From Paenibacillus arenosi (lineage in GTDB: Bacteria > Bacillota > Bacilli > Paenibacillales > Paenibacillaceae): 64,000 bases of DNA. The notes beneath the pieces are model-generated. The model saw nothing but the letters and a program-made list of their open reading frames with translations. It did not search any database and was not told the origin of the DNA. The stretch is from NCBI RefSeq assembly GCF_014841135.1, contig NZ_JACYTN010000021.1, positions 1 through 64,000 of the forward strand, given 5' to 3'. Positions within the stretch are counted from its first letter, which is position 1; the number at the start of each line of letters is the position of its first letter. The translations under genes and the position numbers were made by a program. Positions 46,793 through 56,256 of this stretch are shown piece after piece.

Positions 46793-46839
46793 CTCTTTAT
46801 CCTCCTAATTCACAGGAACATTTAGCTGCTGCACTTTGT

Positions 46840-47070
46840 ACGGTTCTATATGTTCGTCCTTTGTTGGACGTATCTATATCTGGCTTTTATTGCACGGTTC
46901 TATGATGATTCTATTTGTACGGTTCTATCGTTTCTATTTATATAGTTTCTCTATTTCTGTTCTATCTGTTTTTGAATCACAGTATGGTTTCTTGCTTGTC
47001 GTTCTGTTCTATGGTTTCTCTACACTTTTATATCTATATCTATCTGTATATCTATATCTGATTATTTCTC
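46840..47070. repeat. Low-complexity spacer between gap and pgk
   Basis: The plus strand is T/C-rich with recurring GGTTCTAT, TTTCTAT and TATCTATATC units, so the transcript is rich in AUAGAA and GAUAUAGAUA. There is no ORF with coding character. The stretch departs sharply from the flanking composition. Confidence 0.6.
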
Positions 47071-47206
47071 TTCACGACCGATATTCATAATCATTCTATA
47101 TATAAGGTTATGAGTGGATAGCCTCATCAGCCCATCCTTGGTCATTTGGTATTACGGTTCGGTTATGGTTGGTTGTATCAAATAGGTTCTAAATATCGCT
47201 CCAATT

Positions 47207-47245
47207 AATCAAAGAGGAGACCTAAACGGTTACTCCTCTTTGATT
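47207..47245 (-). terminator. Stable hairpin after gap (partial terminator or processing site)
   Basis: Perfect 13-bp stem AATCAAAGAGGAG/CTCCTCTTTGATT with a 13-nt loop, 15 nt after the gap stop. On the transcript side it is followed by AATTGG rather than a T-run, so read-through or mRNA processing is likely. Confidence 0.55.
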
Positions 47246-47260
47246 GTATGGCTTATGGAA

Positions 47261-48307
<1,047 letters not shown>

Positions 48308-49363
48308 CTATTGTTCAAGACGGCTCTTAGGCTCGTCGAGACCACATGCTTGCACGATGGCAGCCGCTGCTGCTTCATCGATAATCAAAATATCTTCGTG
48401 ACCAAACTCCAGCACAGCCATTATGGCATCAGCCTTGCTCTTGCCTCCCGCTACTGCGATGACAACCTCGGTTCTTGAGATATCCTCAAGCCGCAAGCCC
48501 AATGTCAGCATCTTGTGCACCACTTTACCTTCACGATCGAAATAATAACCGAACGCTTCTGCTAATGCGCCGCCTTGCTGAATCTGCTCAATAACAGCAG
48601 CATCCATATGTCTTCTTCTTGCCATGACCAAGGCATCGCCTATGCCATGTAGAATGATTCGTGCTTGTCGAATGAGTCCTAAAATATCTCGAATATTAGG
48701 TTCATATCTAAGCGATTGATACGCTTCTTCGCTTAGCAAGTCCGGTACGTGCAGCAATCGATATTGTGCTCCGAACTGCTTCGCCATCTTGGAAGCAATC
48801 GTATTTGCTTGGTACTCCAAGCTTTCGCCTAAGCCACCTCGGGCTGGTACAAACCAATTACCTTTATGAGATGTCGAACCTGGCATTTGCTCAGCCACTG
48901 CTGCGAGCGTTGATCCACCAGTTACTGCAATGACATCGTCATGTCTCATCTCTCGATTCAACACATCACAGGCAGCCCGCCCTAATTCCTGTTTCACTAC
49001 AGGTGATTGTTCGGAGTCTCCAGGAATGACGATAACTTGCTTAAGGCCGAACTTCTGCTGAATTGCTTCTTCTAAATGCCTCATGCCGAGAATTTCTCGC
49101 ATTAATGGTTCCATTTGTCTAAGGAGCTTGCGTCCTTGCTCGCTGATTCGCATACCAGCTGTCTCCGTCTCAATCAGGCCTTGTGCCTTTAGAAGATCGG
49201 TTTCCGCTCGCAGCACACGCTCAGTCATTTGCAAAGATGAAGCTAACGTTCGACGACCAATAACATCAGACATCATAATCTCATGCAGGATCGCGTAGCG
49301 CTTTTTCAATAGTTCCATCAGATCAGGCAGAAGTTGTCTGTTTATTTCTAGCCATTCACGCAT
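48308..49363 (-). CDS. cggR: Central glycolytic genes repressor CggR
   Basis: 351 residues from ATG 49363 (SD GGAGTG); the longest ORF adds 20 residues that have no counterpart in B. subtilis CggR. The N-terminal HTH contains MKKR-like RYAILHEIM, IGRRTLASSL and TERVLRAETDLLKAQGL. The C-terminal SorC-type sugar-binding domain includes VIPGDSEQSPVVKQELGRAA, VTGGSTLAAVAEQMP, FVPARGGLGE, HGIGDAL and AFGYYFDREGKVVH. Fructose-1,6-bisphosphate relieves repression in the family. The operator lies directly upstream; it controls the whole gap-to-eno operon. Confidence 0.96.
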   Translation of the reverse strand: MREWLEINRQLLPDLMELLKKRYAILHEIMMSDVIGRRTLASSLQMTERVLRAETDLLKAQGLIETETAGMRISEQGRKLLRQMEPLMREILGMRHLEEAIQQKFGLKQVIVIPGDSEQSPVVKQELGRAACDVLNREMRHDDVIAVTGGSTLAAVAEQMPGSTSHKGNWFVPARGGLGESLEYQANTIASKMAKQFGAQYRLLHVPDLLSEEAYQSLRYEPNIRDILGLIRQARIILHGIGDALVMARRRHMDAAVIEQIQQGGALAEAFGYYFDREGKVVHKMLTLGLRLEDISRTEVVIAVAGGKSKADAIMAVLEFGHEDILIIDEAAAAAIVQACGLDEPKSRLEQ

Positions 49364-49436
49364 TTCTTTCACTCCGTACTCTTCGGAACTATGTTGGATG
49401 GTTGAAAAGACTAGTTCCACCACTCCCGGGACTCAA

Positions 49437-49466
49437 TTCGTCCCGCGTGCGCGTTTTTCGTCCCAC
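49437..49466 (-). promoter_or_regulatory. CggR operator
   Basis: Two direct GGGACGAA repeats start exactly 20 bp apart (minus-strand copies at 49464-49457 and 49444-49437), the second followed by a TGAGTCC block. The known B. subtilis operator has CGGGAC repeats of the same 20-bp period. It covers the predicted transcription start. Confidence 0.85.
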
Positions 49467-49470
49467 CATC

Positions 49471-49499
49471 ATTTTACCGAAGATTACGGCAACTTGCAA
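49471..49499 (-). promoter_or_regulatory. SigA-type promoter of the cggR-gap operon
   Basis: TTGCAA, 17 bp, TAAAAT on the minus strand. The predicted start falls in the CggR operator, as in B. subtilis. Confidence 0.75.
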
Positions 49500-49946
49500 G
49501 TATCCCGCATCTATAATGGGCAATTGGACAAGATCTTATACATATAGCGTGCTTTGGGCTTGTTCTGGATCATTGGCAATGCCTTTTCTTCTCTTTCTTC
49601 CTTAAGAAATACATTTCACATTAGACTGTTCCACCCATGTATCTACATTAGTAAACGAAACTAATCATTTTGTACCACTCCAATTAAAGGCATCGATGCC
49701 GAGGAAGGTTCTCATGAGCTCACCATCGTGCGCATGCTTATTAACATGATGGAGCAAACTGCGGAGACAGTTCATTTTTTAGACAATTAGCAAGGTGGTA
49801 CTCACATGATGGAACCTCCTAAAGCTCAGCTCTTGCTTGTTATGGGCCGTGCGCTTGGCCTCAAGCAGCCGTAAATTAATCATGAAGAAAATACGCTTCA
49901 CTAACACGCCAGGCTACCAACATCTAGAAGAAAGAGGAGTGCACAT
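49500..49946. other. Intergenic region upstream of the SMR genes
   Basis: About 450 bp. Two short plus-strand frames are readable (ending MEQTAETVHFLDN and MGRALGLKQP), each cut by a stop. They may be remnants of a lost gene. No guanidine riboswitch (ykkC motif) is recognisable here. Confidence 0.35.
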
Positions 49947-50270
49947 ATGGCTTGGACACTTGTTATTATTGCAGGGGCCTTAGAAATCATTTGGGCCTCT
50001 GGACTTAAATACGCTTCTTCAACGCTTGAATGGATCGGCATAGTGGCTCTCATTGCCATCAGCTTCACATTGCTCATTCAAGCTTATAAGCGTATTCAAG
50101 TTGCTATCGCCTACACGGTATTCGTAGGTATAGGTACTATCGGGACATATGCAATTGGCGTGTATTTAGGGGAACCTTACAGCTTAGCGCAAATCTTATT
50201 TTTAATCATTCTCCTTACAGGAATCGTTGGCATGAAGCTCTCGACAACCGAGGAAGGTGAACCTAACTAA
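49947..50270 (+). CDS. SMR efflux transporter subunit A
   Basis: 107 residues with four membrane helices. The catalytic Glu of the small multidrug resistance family is in GALEIIWASGLKYAS, and later helices carry AYTVFVGIGTIGTY. The next gene encodes a second SMR subunit one base later, so they form a heteromeric pair like YkkC/YkkD or the guanidine exporter pairs. Substrates may be cationic drugs or guanidinium. SD AAGAGGAG precedes the ATG. Confidence 0.88.
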   Translation: MAWTLVIIAGALEIIWASGLKYASSTLEWIGIVALIAISFTLLIQAYKRIQVAIAYTVFVGIGTIGTYAIGVYLGEPYSLAQILFLIILLTGIVGMKLSTTEEGEPN

Positions 50271-50588
50271 GTGGCTTGGTTATTACTCATAATTGCCGGT
50301 TTAGAGGAAGTCGTGTCCGTCATCGCCATGAAATATATTGATGGATTTAAAAGGAAGACACCGCTTATCGTGATGGCGATTGGCATCGTTCTTTCCTTCT
50401 ATTGCCTTACTCGGGCGATGCTCGTCCTCCCTGCTGGTGTCGCTTATGCCGTATGGGCAGGAATCGGCTCTGTAGGAATTACATTGGTTAGTATTTTCTG
50501 GTTCAAAGAAAGATACAACCGTACACAGCTAATGTTCCTCGTGTTTATCGTTGTAGGGATTATCGGGCTGAAGATGACTACCTCGTAA
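50271..50588 (+). CDS. SMR efflux transporter subunit B
   Basis: 105 residues, four membrane helices, GTG start immediately after the stop of subunit A. It keeps the Glu region (AGLEEVVSVIAMKYIDGF) and AVWAGIGSVGITLVSIFWFKE. The pair is expected to form one antiparallel heterodimer. The SD lies inside the end of the first gene (GAGGAAGG), so translation is coupled. Confidence 0.88.
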   Translation: MAWLLLIIAGLEEVVSVIAMKYIDGFKRKTPLIVMAIGIVLSFYCLTRAMLVLPAGVAYAVWAGIGSVGITLVSIFWFKERYNRTQLMFLVFIVVGIIGLKMTTS

Positions 50589-50644
50589 TATGTAACGAAT
50601 GATGTATGGAGACACTTTTGCATATTTACTTCGAATGAAAGCAG

Positions 50645-50673
50645 TTGCGCAATCAACTATCTTGTTTTATAAT
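50645..50673 (+). promoter_or_regulatory. Promoter of tRNA-Arg
   Basis: TTGCGC, 17 bp, TATAAT, ending 26 bp before the tRNA. Confidence 0.7.
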
Positions 50674-50699
50674 ATTCCTTGCATCATTTTTTAGGGCGA

Positions 50700-50774
50700 G
50701 CGCCCGTGGTCCAATGGATATGACGTAGGCCTCCGGAGCCTGAGATCAAGGTTCGATTCCTTGCGGGCGCGCCA
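50700..50774 (+). tRNA. tRNA-Arg (anticodon CCG)
   Basis: A full cloverleaf: acceptor stem GCGCCCG/CGGGCGC, anticodon loop CTCCGGA giving CCG (reads CGG), T-arm GGTTCGATTCC, and encoded GCCA end. Single tRNA between the SMR genes and clpP. A terminator-like hairpin follows at about 50850. Confidence 0.96.
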
Positions 50775-50849
50775 TTTCTTGAACACTTGAAGCCCTGATA
50801 TGAAGTACGCATACGCATAATTAGAGCTATCTTATATGAGAAGAGAAAT

Positions 50850-50900
50850 AAACATCTTGGTTTACGCTGTACGACAGCTGTGGAATCAGGATGTTTTTTT
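50850..50900 (+). terminator. Terminator after tRNA-Arg
   Basis: AACATCTTGG pairs with TCAGGATGTT around an inner ACAGCTGT hairpin, ending in TTTTTTT. Confidence 0.65.
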
Positions 50901-50911
50901 CATATAAAAAG

Positions 50912-50928
50912 TTTGACCATCTTTGACT
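50912..50928. promoter_or_regulatory. CtsR operator of clpP
   Basis: On the minus strand AGTCAAA-GAT-GGTCAAA, exactly the CtsR heptad repeat with a 3-nt spacer. It overlaps the -35 box of the clpP promoter. Confidence 0.88.
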
Positions 50929-50951
50929 TTTAATTTGAATTTGAGTATAGT
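50923..50951 (+). promoter_or_regulatory. SigA-type promoter of clpP
   Basis: TTGACT, 17 bp, TATAGT. The CtsR box covers the -35, so heat or protein stress would relieve repression. Confidence 0.78.
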
Positions 50952-51081
50952 TAATGAAGAGGCGTTTACGGGTACATAATTGTTGTTGCTCATCCGCTTA
51001 TATGAACGCTTCAATCCGTTAATAATGATTCAATGAGCATATTGCCGCCATCGGCACATGCATTGTGAGGAGGGGTTAGAC

Positions 51082-51681
51082 GTGAGTTATATTCCTATGG
51101 TTGTGGAGCAAACAAATCGAGGAGAACGTGCCTACGATATTTATTCCCGCTTGTTGAAAGACCGTATTATTTTCTTGGGATCGGGTGTTAACGACGTCGT
51201 AGCGAATGCGATTATCGCTCAGTTGCTGTTCTTGGAAGCAGATGACCCAGAGAAAGACATTCACTTATACATTAACAGCCCTGGTGGCTCGATTACAGCC
51301 GGTATGGCGATATTTGATACGATCCAGCACATTAAGCCGAATGTTTCGACGATTTGTGTTGGTATGGCTGCTTCGATGGGAGCATTCCTGCTCGCTGCTG
51401 GTGAGAAAGGCAAGCGCTTCGCACTTCCTAACAGCGAAGTGATGATTCACCAGCCATTGGGCGGTGCCGAAGGTCAAGCAAGCGACATCGAGATTCGCGC
51501 ACGTCGTATCTTGAAGATGCGCGATAAGCTGAATCATATTTTGGCTGAGCGCACTGGCCAGCCGCTAGAGCGTGTTGAACGCGACACCGATCGCGACTAC
51601 TTCATGAGCGCAGCGGAAGCGTTGGAATATGGCCTTGTTGATAAAGTTCTCGACAAGCCGCCAGTTGCTCCAACGAAATAA
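51082..51681 (+). CDS. clpP: ATP-dependent Clp protease proteolytic subunit
   Basis: 199 residues from GTG 51082 (SD GAGGAGG at 8 nt; the longest ORF would begin 8 codons earlier with no SD). Catalytic Ser in [15 protein letters not shown], His in [20 protein letters not shown], Asp in [16 protein letters not shown]. It forms the heptameric chamber used by ClpX/ClpC. It also degrades tmRNA-tagged proteins. Controlled by CtsR. Confidence 0.97.
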   Translation: MSYIPMVVEQTNRGERAYDIYSRLLKDRIIFLGSGVNDVVANAIIAQLLFLEADDPEKDIHLYINSPGGSITAGMAIFDTIQHIKPNVSTICVGMAASMGAFLLAAGEKGKRFALPNSEVMIHQPLGGAEGQASDIEIRARRILKMRDKLNHILAERTGQPLERVERDTDRDYFMSAAEALEYGLVDKVLDKPPVAPTK

Positions 51682-51697
51682 GTCTCATCTAAGCGCT

Positions 51698-51738
51698 AAC
51701 CCCCTTATACTTTTCGGAGTATAAGGGGGTTATTTTTA
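51698..51738 (+). terminator. Terminator of clpP
   Basis: Perfect 14-bp stem AACCCCCTTATACT/AGTATAAGGGGGTT followed by ATTTTTATT. It may also serve the convergent gene. Confidence 0.9.
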
Positions 51739-52368
51739 TTATTCGTGTATATTCACTACTCTCAGATTAGTAACATTACCGTTAATCTCCTGCCATACCA
51801 CATCGTTATTCCTTATATACGGAAGAGTGGCTTTCTTCTCATTCAACTTTTTTGTACGTTTATCTTCAATATGATAAGTCAAAATGGATTCATCTATTTG
51901 GTAAACAACAATATCCTGACCAATTCCATAAAAGAATGGCTCTTCATCTACAATCTCATACTTTTCCCCTGACTGTATATGTTGAATCACTAGATTCTCA
52001 TCTTCATTCCATAGTACATACTCGTTATTCACTCTTGGAAACACATGTTCATTTGCATTTATTTTGCTTATAACTTTATCTTCCACAATTGAATAAACAA
52101 ATATATTTCCACTGCTGCTCCACACTATATATTTATCAGAGATGGACGGCAGAGCCATGGGGCTATCGATTCGACTAATCACTTTACTCTGTTTCTTTGT
52201 TAAATCATAAGCAATAAGGTTTCTTGTCACATCACCTTGCTTATTCAATTCTTCACGTATCCATACGAGAATATTGGAATTAGATAGTGCTAATCTCGGC
52301 AATTGAGAAATTTCGGGTGTGCTATGCTTTTCGGCCTTATCAAGTTCATGCACCTTTCCACCCCTCAT
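51739..52368 (-). CDS. TolB-like beta-propeller protein, possibly 5'-truncated
   Basis: 209 residues made of four to five repeats of about 40 residues with the pattern I..N..VW.......(N)I..Y....... (for instance ISDKYIVWSSSGNIFVYSI and NNEYVLWNEDENLVIQHI), as in TolB/WD-like propeller blades. Four to five blades is fewer than a closed propeller needs. No signal peptide is seen and no Shine-Dalgarno precedes the ATG. In another frame upstream a short hydrophobic N-terminus (NVLRLIVIVLKTTKNSRE) is readable, so the true start may have been lost by frameshift. Function unknown. Confidence 0.5.
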   Translation of the reverse strand: MRGGKVHELDKAEKHSTPEISQLPRLALSNSNILVWIREELNKQGDVTRNLIAYDLTKKQSKVISRIDSPMALPSISDKYIVWSSSGNIFVYSIVEDKVISKINANEHVFPRVNNEYVLWNEDENLVIQHIQSGEKYEIVDEEPFFYGIGQDIVVYQIDESILTYHIEDKRTKKLNEKKATLPYIRNNDVVWQEINGNVTNLRVVNIHE

Positions 52369-52462
52369 CGAATATTACCACGTAATTATTGAAGCAGATC
52401 TTTCCCTACTGTTTTTTGTAGTTTTCAGCACGATAACGATAAGCCTTAGCACATTTATAAAT

Positions 52463-52502
52463 ACAAAAAGCGACCTGCTACCTAATTGGCAACAAGTCGC
52501 TT
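52463..52502 (-). terminator. Terminator of the CAP-domain gene
   Basis: Stem AAGCGAC/GTCGCTT, inner GTTGCC/GGTAGC, followed by TTTTTG on the minus strand. Confidence 0.75.
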
Positions 52503-52543
52503 CTTACATTTAGAATGAACCCTATTTCATTGCGAATACTAAA

Positions 52544-53320
52544 TTAGCCGATAAACATTTGTACCCATGCACCGTTGTAGTAGCCTACACCGATCTTCGT
52601 GTAACCGTCTTTCATGATGTTCTGACGGTGACCTGGGCTGTTCATCCAGTCTTTCATAACTTGTTCTGCAGAGCGTTGACCTTTAGCAATGTTCTCACCA
52701 GCTGTGTTGTAAGAAACACCTTGGGAACGCATCATATCGAACGGAGAACCGTAAGTTGGAGAATTGTGATCGAAGTAGTTGTTATCGATCATGTCTTTTG
52801 CTTTCAAATGAGCAACTTGAGACAACTTCTCGTCATATTTCAATGCAGGCAAACCTGCTTTTGCACGCTCTTTGTTTACCAACTCAACAACTTGCTGCAC
52901 GTTAGTGCTTGCTTGTGTACCTTGGTTACCGTTGTTTTCCGGCTTTGTTGGTGTTGTTGGCTTAGATGGTTGTTCTGGTTTCACTTCTGGCTTGCTTGGT
53001 TTTTCCGGTTGTGGCTTCGGCTTTTCTGGTTGTGGTTTCGGTTTCTCTGGTTGCGGTTGTGGCTTCGGCTTGTTAGCTTCTGGCTTAGCCTCAGGCTTAT
53101 TCACAACAATGTTCCAGTTCGGGAACCACTTAGAAAGCAACTCGTTCAAGTCAGTCATAGAGTTACCGTTAACAACGATAGTCTGACCTTTTACATTTGT
53201 ATTAGCAGTTGGTGCTGGGCACTCTGGCGCAGCTGCTGCTGTACCTACAGACAATACTGGAGTAAGTGCCAAAGCTCCTACTACCACTAGTTTATGGACA
53301 TGCTTAAATGGTTTCTTCAA
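52544..53320 (-). CDS. Secreted CAP-domain (SCP/PR1-like) protein
   Basis: 258 residues. Signal peptide 1-31 (GTAAAAPEC), then a short region with one Cys and NGNSMTDLNELLSKWFPNW. A Pro/Lys/Glu-rich linker (about 75-130) is built from repeated KPQPEKP units. The C-terminal CAP domain (about 140-258) has NKERAKAGLPAL, YFDHNSPTYGSPF, AGENIAKGQ and MNSPGHRQNIM, as in B. subtilis YkwD. The conserved His/Glu cavity residues are present. Start TTG after AAAGGGAGAG. A c-di-AMP riboswitch occupies its leader, so synthesis is tied to the envelope/turgor messenger c-di-AMP. Confidence 0.88.
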   Translation of the reverse strand: MKKPFKHVHKLVVVGALALTPVLSVGTAAAAPECPAPTANTNVKGQTIVVNGNSMTDLNELLSKWFPNWNIVVNKPEAKPEANKPKPQPQPEKPKPQPEKPKPQPEKPSKPEVKPEQPSKPTTPTKPENNGNQGTQASTNVQQVVELVNKERAKAGLPALKYDEKLSQVAHLKAKDMIDNNYFDHNSPTYGSPFDMMRSQGVSYNTAGENIAKGQRSAEQVMKDWMNSPGHRQNIMKDGYTKIGVGYYNGAWVQMFIG

Positions 53321-53336
53321 AATATTCTCTCCCTTT

Positions 53337-53440
53337 GTAGCCTACGAGGTTAGCTGTCGGGTTCGGGGAAAGAGACTCCCCTATCGCTTATGCGGTTCAC
53401 CCCATTGGTGGTTCCCCCGCGCCCTATGGGCTTCGGCTTG
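53337..53440 (-). promoter_or_regulatory. c-di-AMP riboswitch (ydaO-yuaA class)
   Basis: Read on the minus strand: AAGCCGAAGCCC, then GGGGGAACCACC, GGGGTGAACCG, and finally CCCGAACCCGACAGCTAACC followed by TCGTAGGC. This is the consensus order of the ydaO leader. The 3' GGC pairs with the 5' GCC to close P1. Only 16 nt separate the aptamer from the start codon, so control probably acts on the ribosome site or on an upstream overlap, not through a separate terminator. Confidence 0.9.
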
Positions 53441-53753
53441 TTTTTTCTTACAACGAGAATAGTAACATAATTGTAACCAGAGATCATTTAAAAGTTATTG
53501 TAATAGTTTGAAAAAGATTACAAATTGTTTTTTCCGAACAACAATAAACGATGCTTCACTTATACTTTGAAATAAAACCTGATACTTAGCATCCTGTATC
53601 TAAATATTTAAAACGGTTTGTAAATTTTTTGAACCCTGTAGCCATCAATTCTATTTCCTTTTTCGCATTTTCTATTTAATCAGCATTGCTATTATCAAAT
53701 AGTGGCGTACACGCACAAGAACCACAACGCATCCCAGTTTAAACAACTACGAA

Positions 53754-53990
53754 CAAAAAAATGCCGTACCACCTCGAGGATGATACGGCCATATATATGT
53801 TCTAGGGGTAAACTGTAAACCATGAGAAAAGATGAAACGGATACTCCTTGTTCAACGGACAAACCGTTAGATCAAGGTTATGAAGTCGTGCGGCAGCCCT
53901 CCTTTGCTCTACTCATCTGTCATTCGGTCCACTATCAGAATAACGTTACTAGATTAAACGAATCTGAGCGAAACCTTAAAATCAGATAAA
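53754..53990 (-). ncRNA. T-box-like leader without a downstream gene
   Basis: On the minus strand a roughly 230-nt leader contains GACAGATGAGTAG (a stem I AGTA-type block) and later CTCGAGGTGGTACGGC, close to the T-box core GGTGGNACC. It ends in a terminator whose stem is GCCGTATCA/TGGTACGGC followed by seven T. T-box leaders precede amino-acid genes, but the next gene here is the CAP protein, 430 nt away and with its own riboswitch. Partial or decayed T-box; specifier codon not determined. Confidence 0.45.
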
Positions 53991-54021
53991 ATCAGACTGG
54001 ACGACTTATATCCCTATTTCC

Positions 54022-54558
54022 CTATGATTTACGCAGCTTTACTTCAGCAATCAATTGCTCTGCAAGCAAACCTAACCCGTTAGCTGTGCGCTCTTCTGTA
54101 ACTTGCCCCTCTTCGTTAAACACGTTCGGATCAGCGATAATTTGATTAGGCAGCGTGTTCACATACAAGGAACGCAGAACCGTTCTCAAGTTATTCAACG
54201 CGTTAATGCCACCCTTGCCCCCACCAGCTGTTGCAGCAATCGCGCAAGGTTTCCCGGAAAAGTCCTTTCCACCTAGAAAATCTAGCGCGTTCTTCAATGC
54301 TCCGCTCATCGCTCCATGATATTCTGGCGTACAGATAACATAGCCGTCTGCTTCATGAACTTGCTGTACGAGCTTACGCACGATTTCAAGTTCATACTGA
54401 GCTTGATCGTACTCATACAGCGGTAGCTTGTCTGTGTTGAGGTCAAACACGTTGCAAGTAGCGCCGGCTGCCTCTAATTGCTCCTGAATATGGCGAATAA
54501 CCTTGCTAGAATTGGAACCTTTACGGGGACTTCCTGAGATTAATAATAGCTTAGTCAT
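54022..54558 (-). CDS. NADPH-dependent FMN reductase (flavodoxin-like)
   Basis: 178 residues from ATG 54558 (SD AGAAGGAGTG at 5 nt; the longest ORF is 11 codons longer). Phosphate-binding loop SGSPRKGSNSSKVI, then ICTPEYHGAMSGALKNALDFL, the flavin/dimer signature of the NADPH-dependent FMN reductase and azoreductase family (B. subtilis YhdA-like). It reduces flavin, quinones or azo compounds in the cytoplasm. Monocistronic. Confidence 0.9.
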   Translation of the reverse strand: MTKLLLISGSPRKGSNSSKVIRHIQEQLEAAGATCNVFDLNTDKLPLYEYDQAQYELEIVRKLVQQVHEADGYVICTPEYHGAMSGALKNALDFLGGKDFSGKPCAIAATAGGGKGGINALNNLRTVLRSLYVNTLPNQIIADPNVFNEEGQVTEERTANGLGLLAEQLIAEVKLRKS

Positions 54559-54711
54559 GGTAACACTCCTTCTGTCAGCATTTCTAACCATGTGGATACT
54601 TTATCCATTTCATTCTATTATATATGAAATTAGGCAATTGTCACTGCTAGAAATATGAGCGTATTCACGAAGCAAACTGGCCAACCCCATTTTGTATCTC
54701 CACCACAGAAA

Positions 54712-54960
54712 CTTACATATTTCGACCATGGCGTGTAATGAAATCTTCAACGTCATTGTATAACCCACTTTGATTCGCATACTTCACATAGTTACGCACC
54801 GTACACAACCAATCAAGCGTCGATGGCTTTGTTTGCCCTTACCTGCAAGGGCTGACCTGAATCGGCATATTCTTTACCCAGCCAGAAATGACTGTTTGTA
54901 TCCTGCGGGTTGGCCTGTACCATCTGCTGCTACCAAGCATCCCTAACCATCGTGCATTTC
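54712..54960 (-). pseudogene. Decayed gene remnant (possibly TPR protein)
   Basis: On the minus strand two frames carry protein-like text joined by frameshifts: MVQANPQDTNSHFWLGKEY.DSGQPLQ, resembling a tetratricopeptide unit, then TLDWLCTVRNYVKYANQSGLYNDVEDF ending in a stop at about 54712. Farther upstream a third frame shows a hydrophobic GVIVVTAVLGV stretch. No single frame is open, so the gene is dead. The family is a guess. Confidence 0.4.
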
Positions 54961-55031
54961 GAACACCAAGCACAGCAGTTACAACAATTACTCCAAAATT
55001 TAAAGTCATATTTTTCCCGTATTAATGCAAA

Positions 55032-55079
55032 CAAAAAGACACACCCTGTCAATGCTCTCCATTGATCGGATGTGTCTTT
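55032..55079 (-). terminator. Terminator of the potABCD operon
   Basis: AAGACACATCC pairs with GGGTGTGTCTT, followed by TTTG on the minus strand, 25 nt after the potD stop. Confidence 0.75.
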
Positions 55080-55103
55080 CGTCATCAATATATGATTCAA
55101 ATA

Positions 55104-56150
55104 TTATTGGCCGCTCTTCAATTCCGTCCAAAGGCGGTCATACAATTGAATCTTGTCACCTACGTCAGCCAACCACTCCGTACGATTCATTTCCTCGTCC
55201 GTTAGGTTGATCATCGGGTTCTCATTGTATTCCTTACTATGATATTGCTTTGCCGCTGCAATTGGATTGCTGTAGCCGATCGCTTCATAGTTCGTTGCAC
55301 TGTTTTGAGGATCCATCATAAAGTTGATGAATTTCTCTGCCAACTCTTTATTTTTCGCTCCCTTAGGGATAGCGAAATTATCAGAGAAGATCGTGCTGCC
55401 TTCCTTTGGTACAACATAAGCGATATCCGGATTTTCAGCTGCTGCGAATGCAGCGTCACCAGACCATAGTGTTCCAATCCAAGCTTCTTCTTGAATCATT
55501 TTCTGCTTAATGCTGTCTGTATCGAATGCCAATACGTTAGGAACGAGCTTGCGCAGATCGTCCACAGCTGCATTGATCTCTGCATCATCGCGAGAGCTGT
55601 TGGACTTGCCTGCTTTTTTCAAAGCCATACCGATCACTTCACGGTTGTCATCAAGCAATAGCACTTTGCCTTTGTAAGCTGGATTCCAGAGATCTTCCCA
55701 GCTGTCCGGCGCTTCTTTGATGTACTTCTTATTGTACGCAATACCCGTCACACCAGACATATACGTTACCGAATGCTTATTGTCTGGATCATACTCAGGA
55801 TTGTTGAACTTATCAGCCAAGTGCTTGAAGTTAGGAATGTTGTCCTTATTCAATTCTTCCAACAAACCTTGCTGCACCATTGTTGCAACCATGTAATCGG
55901 ATGGCTGGATCAAGTCATAGTTAGCACCACCAGCTTTGATCTTTGCCAACAACTCTTCATTGTTTGCGAAGTACGTATAGTTGACCTTCACATTGTTTTC
56001 TTTTTCAAACTTCTCTATCATTTTTGGATCAAAATTATCTGCCCACCCATACAAATTCAATGTTGGTTGGGAGGAACCGCCTGTACAGCCGGATAAAACC
56101 GTAAGTGCCAGTATTCCTGTCAATAAAAGTGCAATCCATTTTTTGTTCAA
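55104..56150 (-). CDS. potD: Spermidine/putrescine-binding lipoprotein PotD
   Basis: 348 residues. Lipobox VLSGC, then an extracellular solute-binding fold with LNLYGWADNFDPKMIEKFEKE, DLIQPSDYMVATMVQQGLLE and TLWSGDAAFAAAENPDIAYV. Polyamine contacts are typically made by aromatic and acidic residues, present as in PotD. Last gene of potABCD, 106 nt after potC. Confidence 0.95.
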   Translation of the reverse strand: MNKKWIALLLTGILALTVLSGCTGGSSQPTLNLYGWADNFDPKMIEKFEKENNVKVNYTYFANNEELLAKIKAGGANYDLIQPSDYMVATMVQQGLLEELNKDNIPNFKHLADKFNNPEYDPDNKHSVTYMSGVTGIAYNKKYIKEAPDSWEDLWNPAYKGKVLLLDDNREVIGMALKKAGKSNSSRDDAEINAAVDDLRKLVPNVLAFDTDSIKQKMIQEEAWIGTLWSGDAAFAAAENPDIAYVVPKEGSTIFSDNFAIPKGAKNKELAEKFINFMMDPQNSATNYEAIGYSNPIAAAKQYHSKEYNENPMINLTDEEMNRTEWLADVGDKIQLYDRLWTELKSGQ

Positions 56151-56256
56151 TTCAAAAACCCCTTTCTGATCCGTAACTTTTGTTACTTAATTTCTTGCCT
56201 TATGCTTCGCAATCTGCATACACTGACAGCGTAGCTCAATTCATCTAACCATACTA

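Noticed and set aside
46840-47070. CRISPR or tandem-repeat array between gap and pgk
   Set aside because: The repeats are short, irregular and have no unique spacers of constant length.
49690-49940. Possible guanidine (ykkC) riboswitch before the SMR pair
   Set aside because: The paired SMR genes make it plausible, but I could not find the conserved ykkC blocks.
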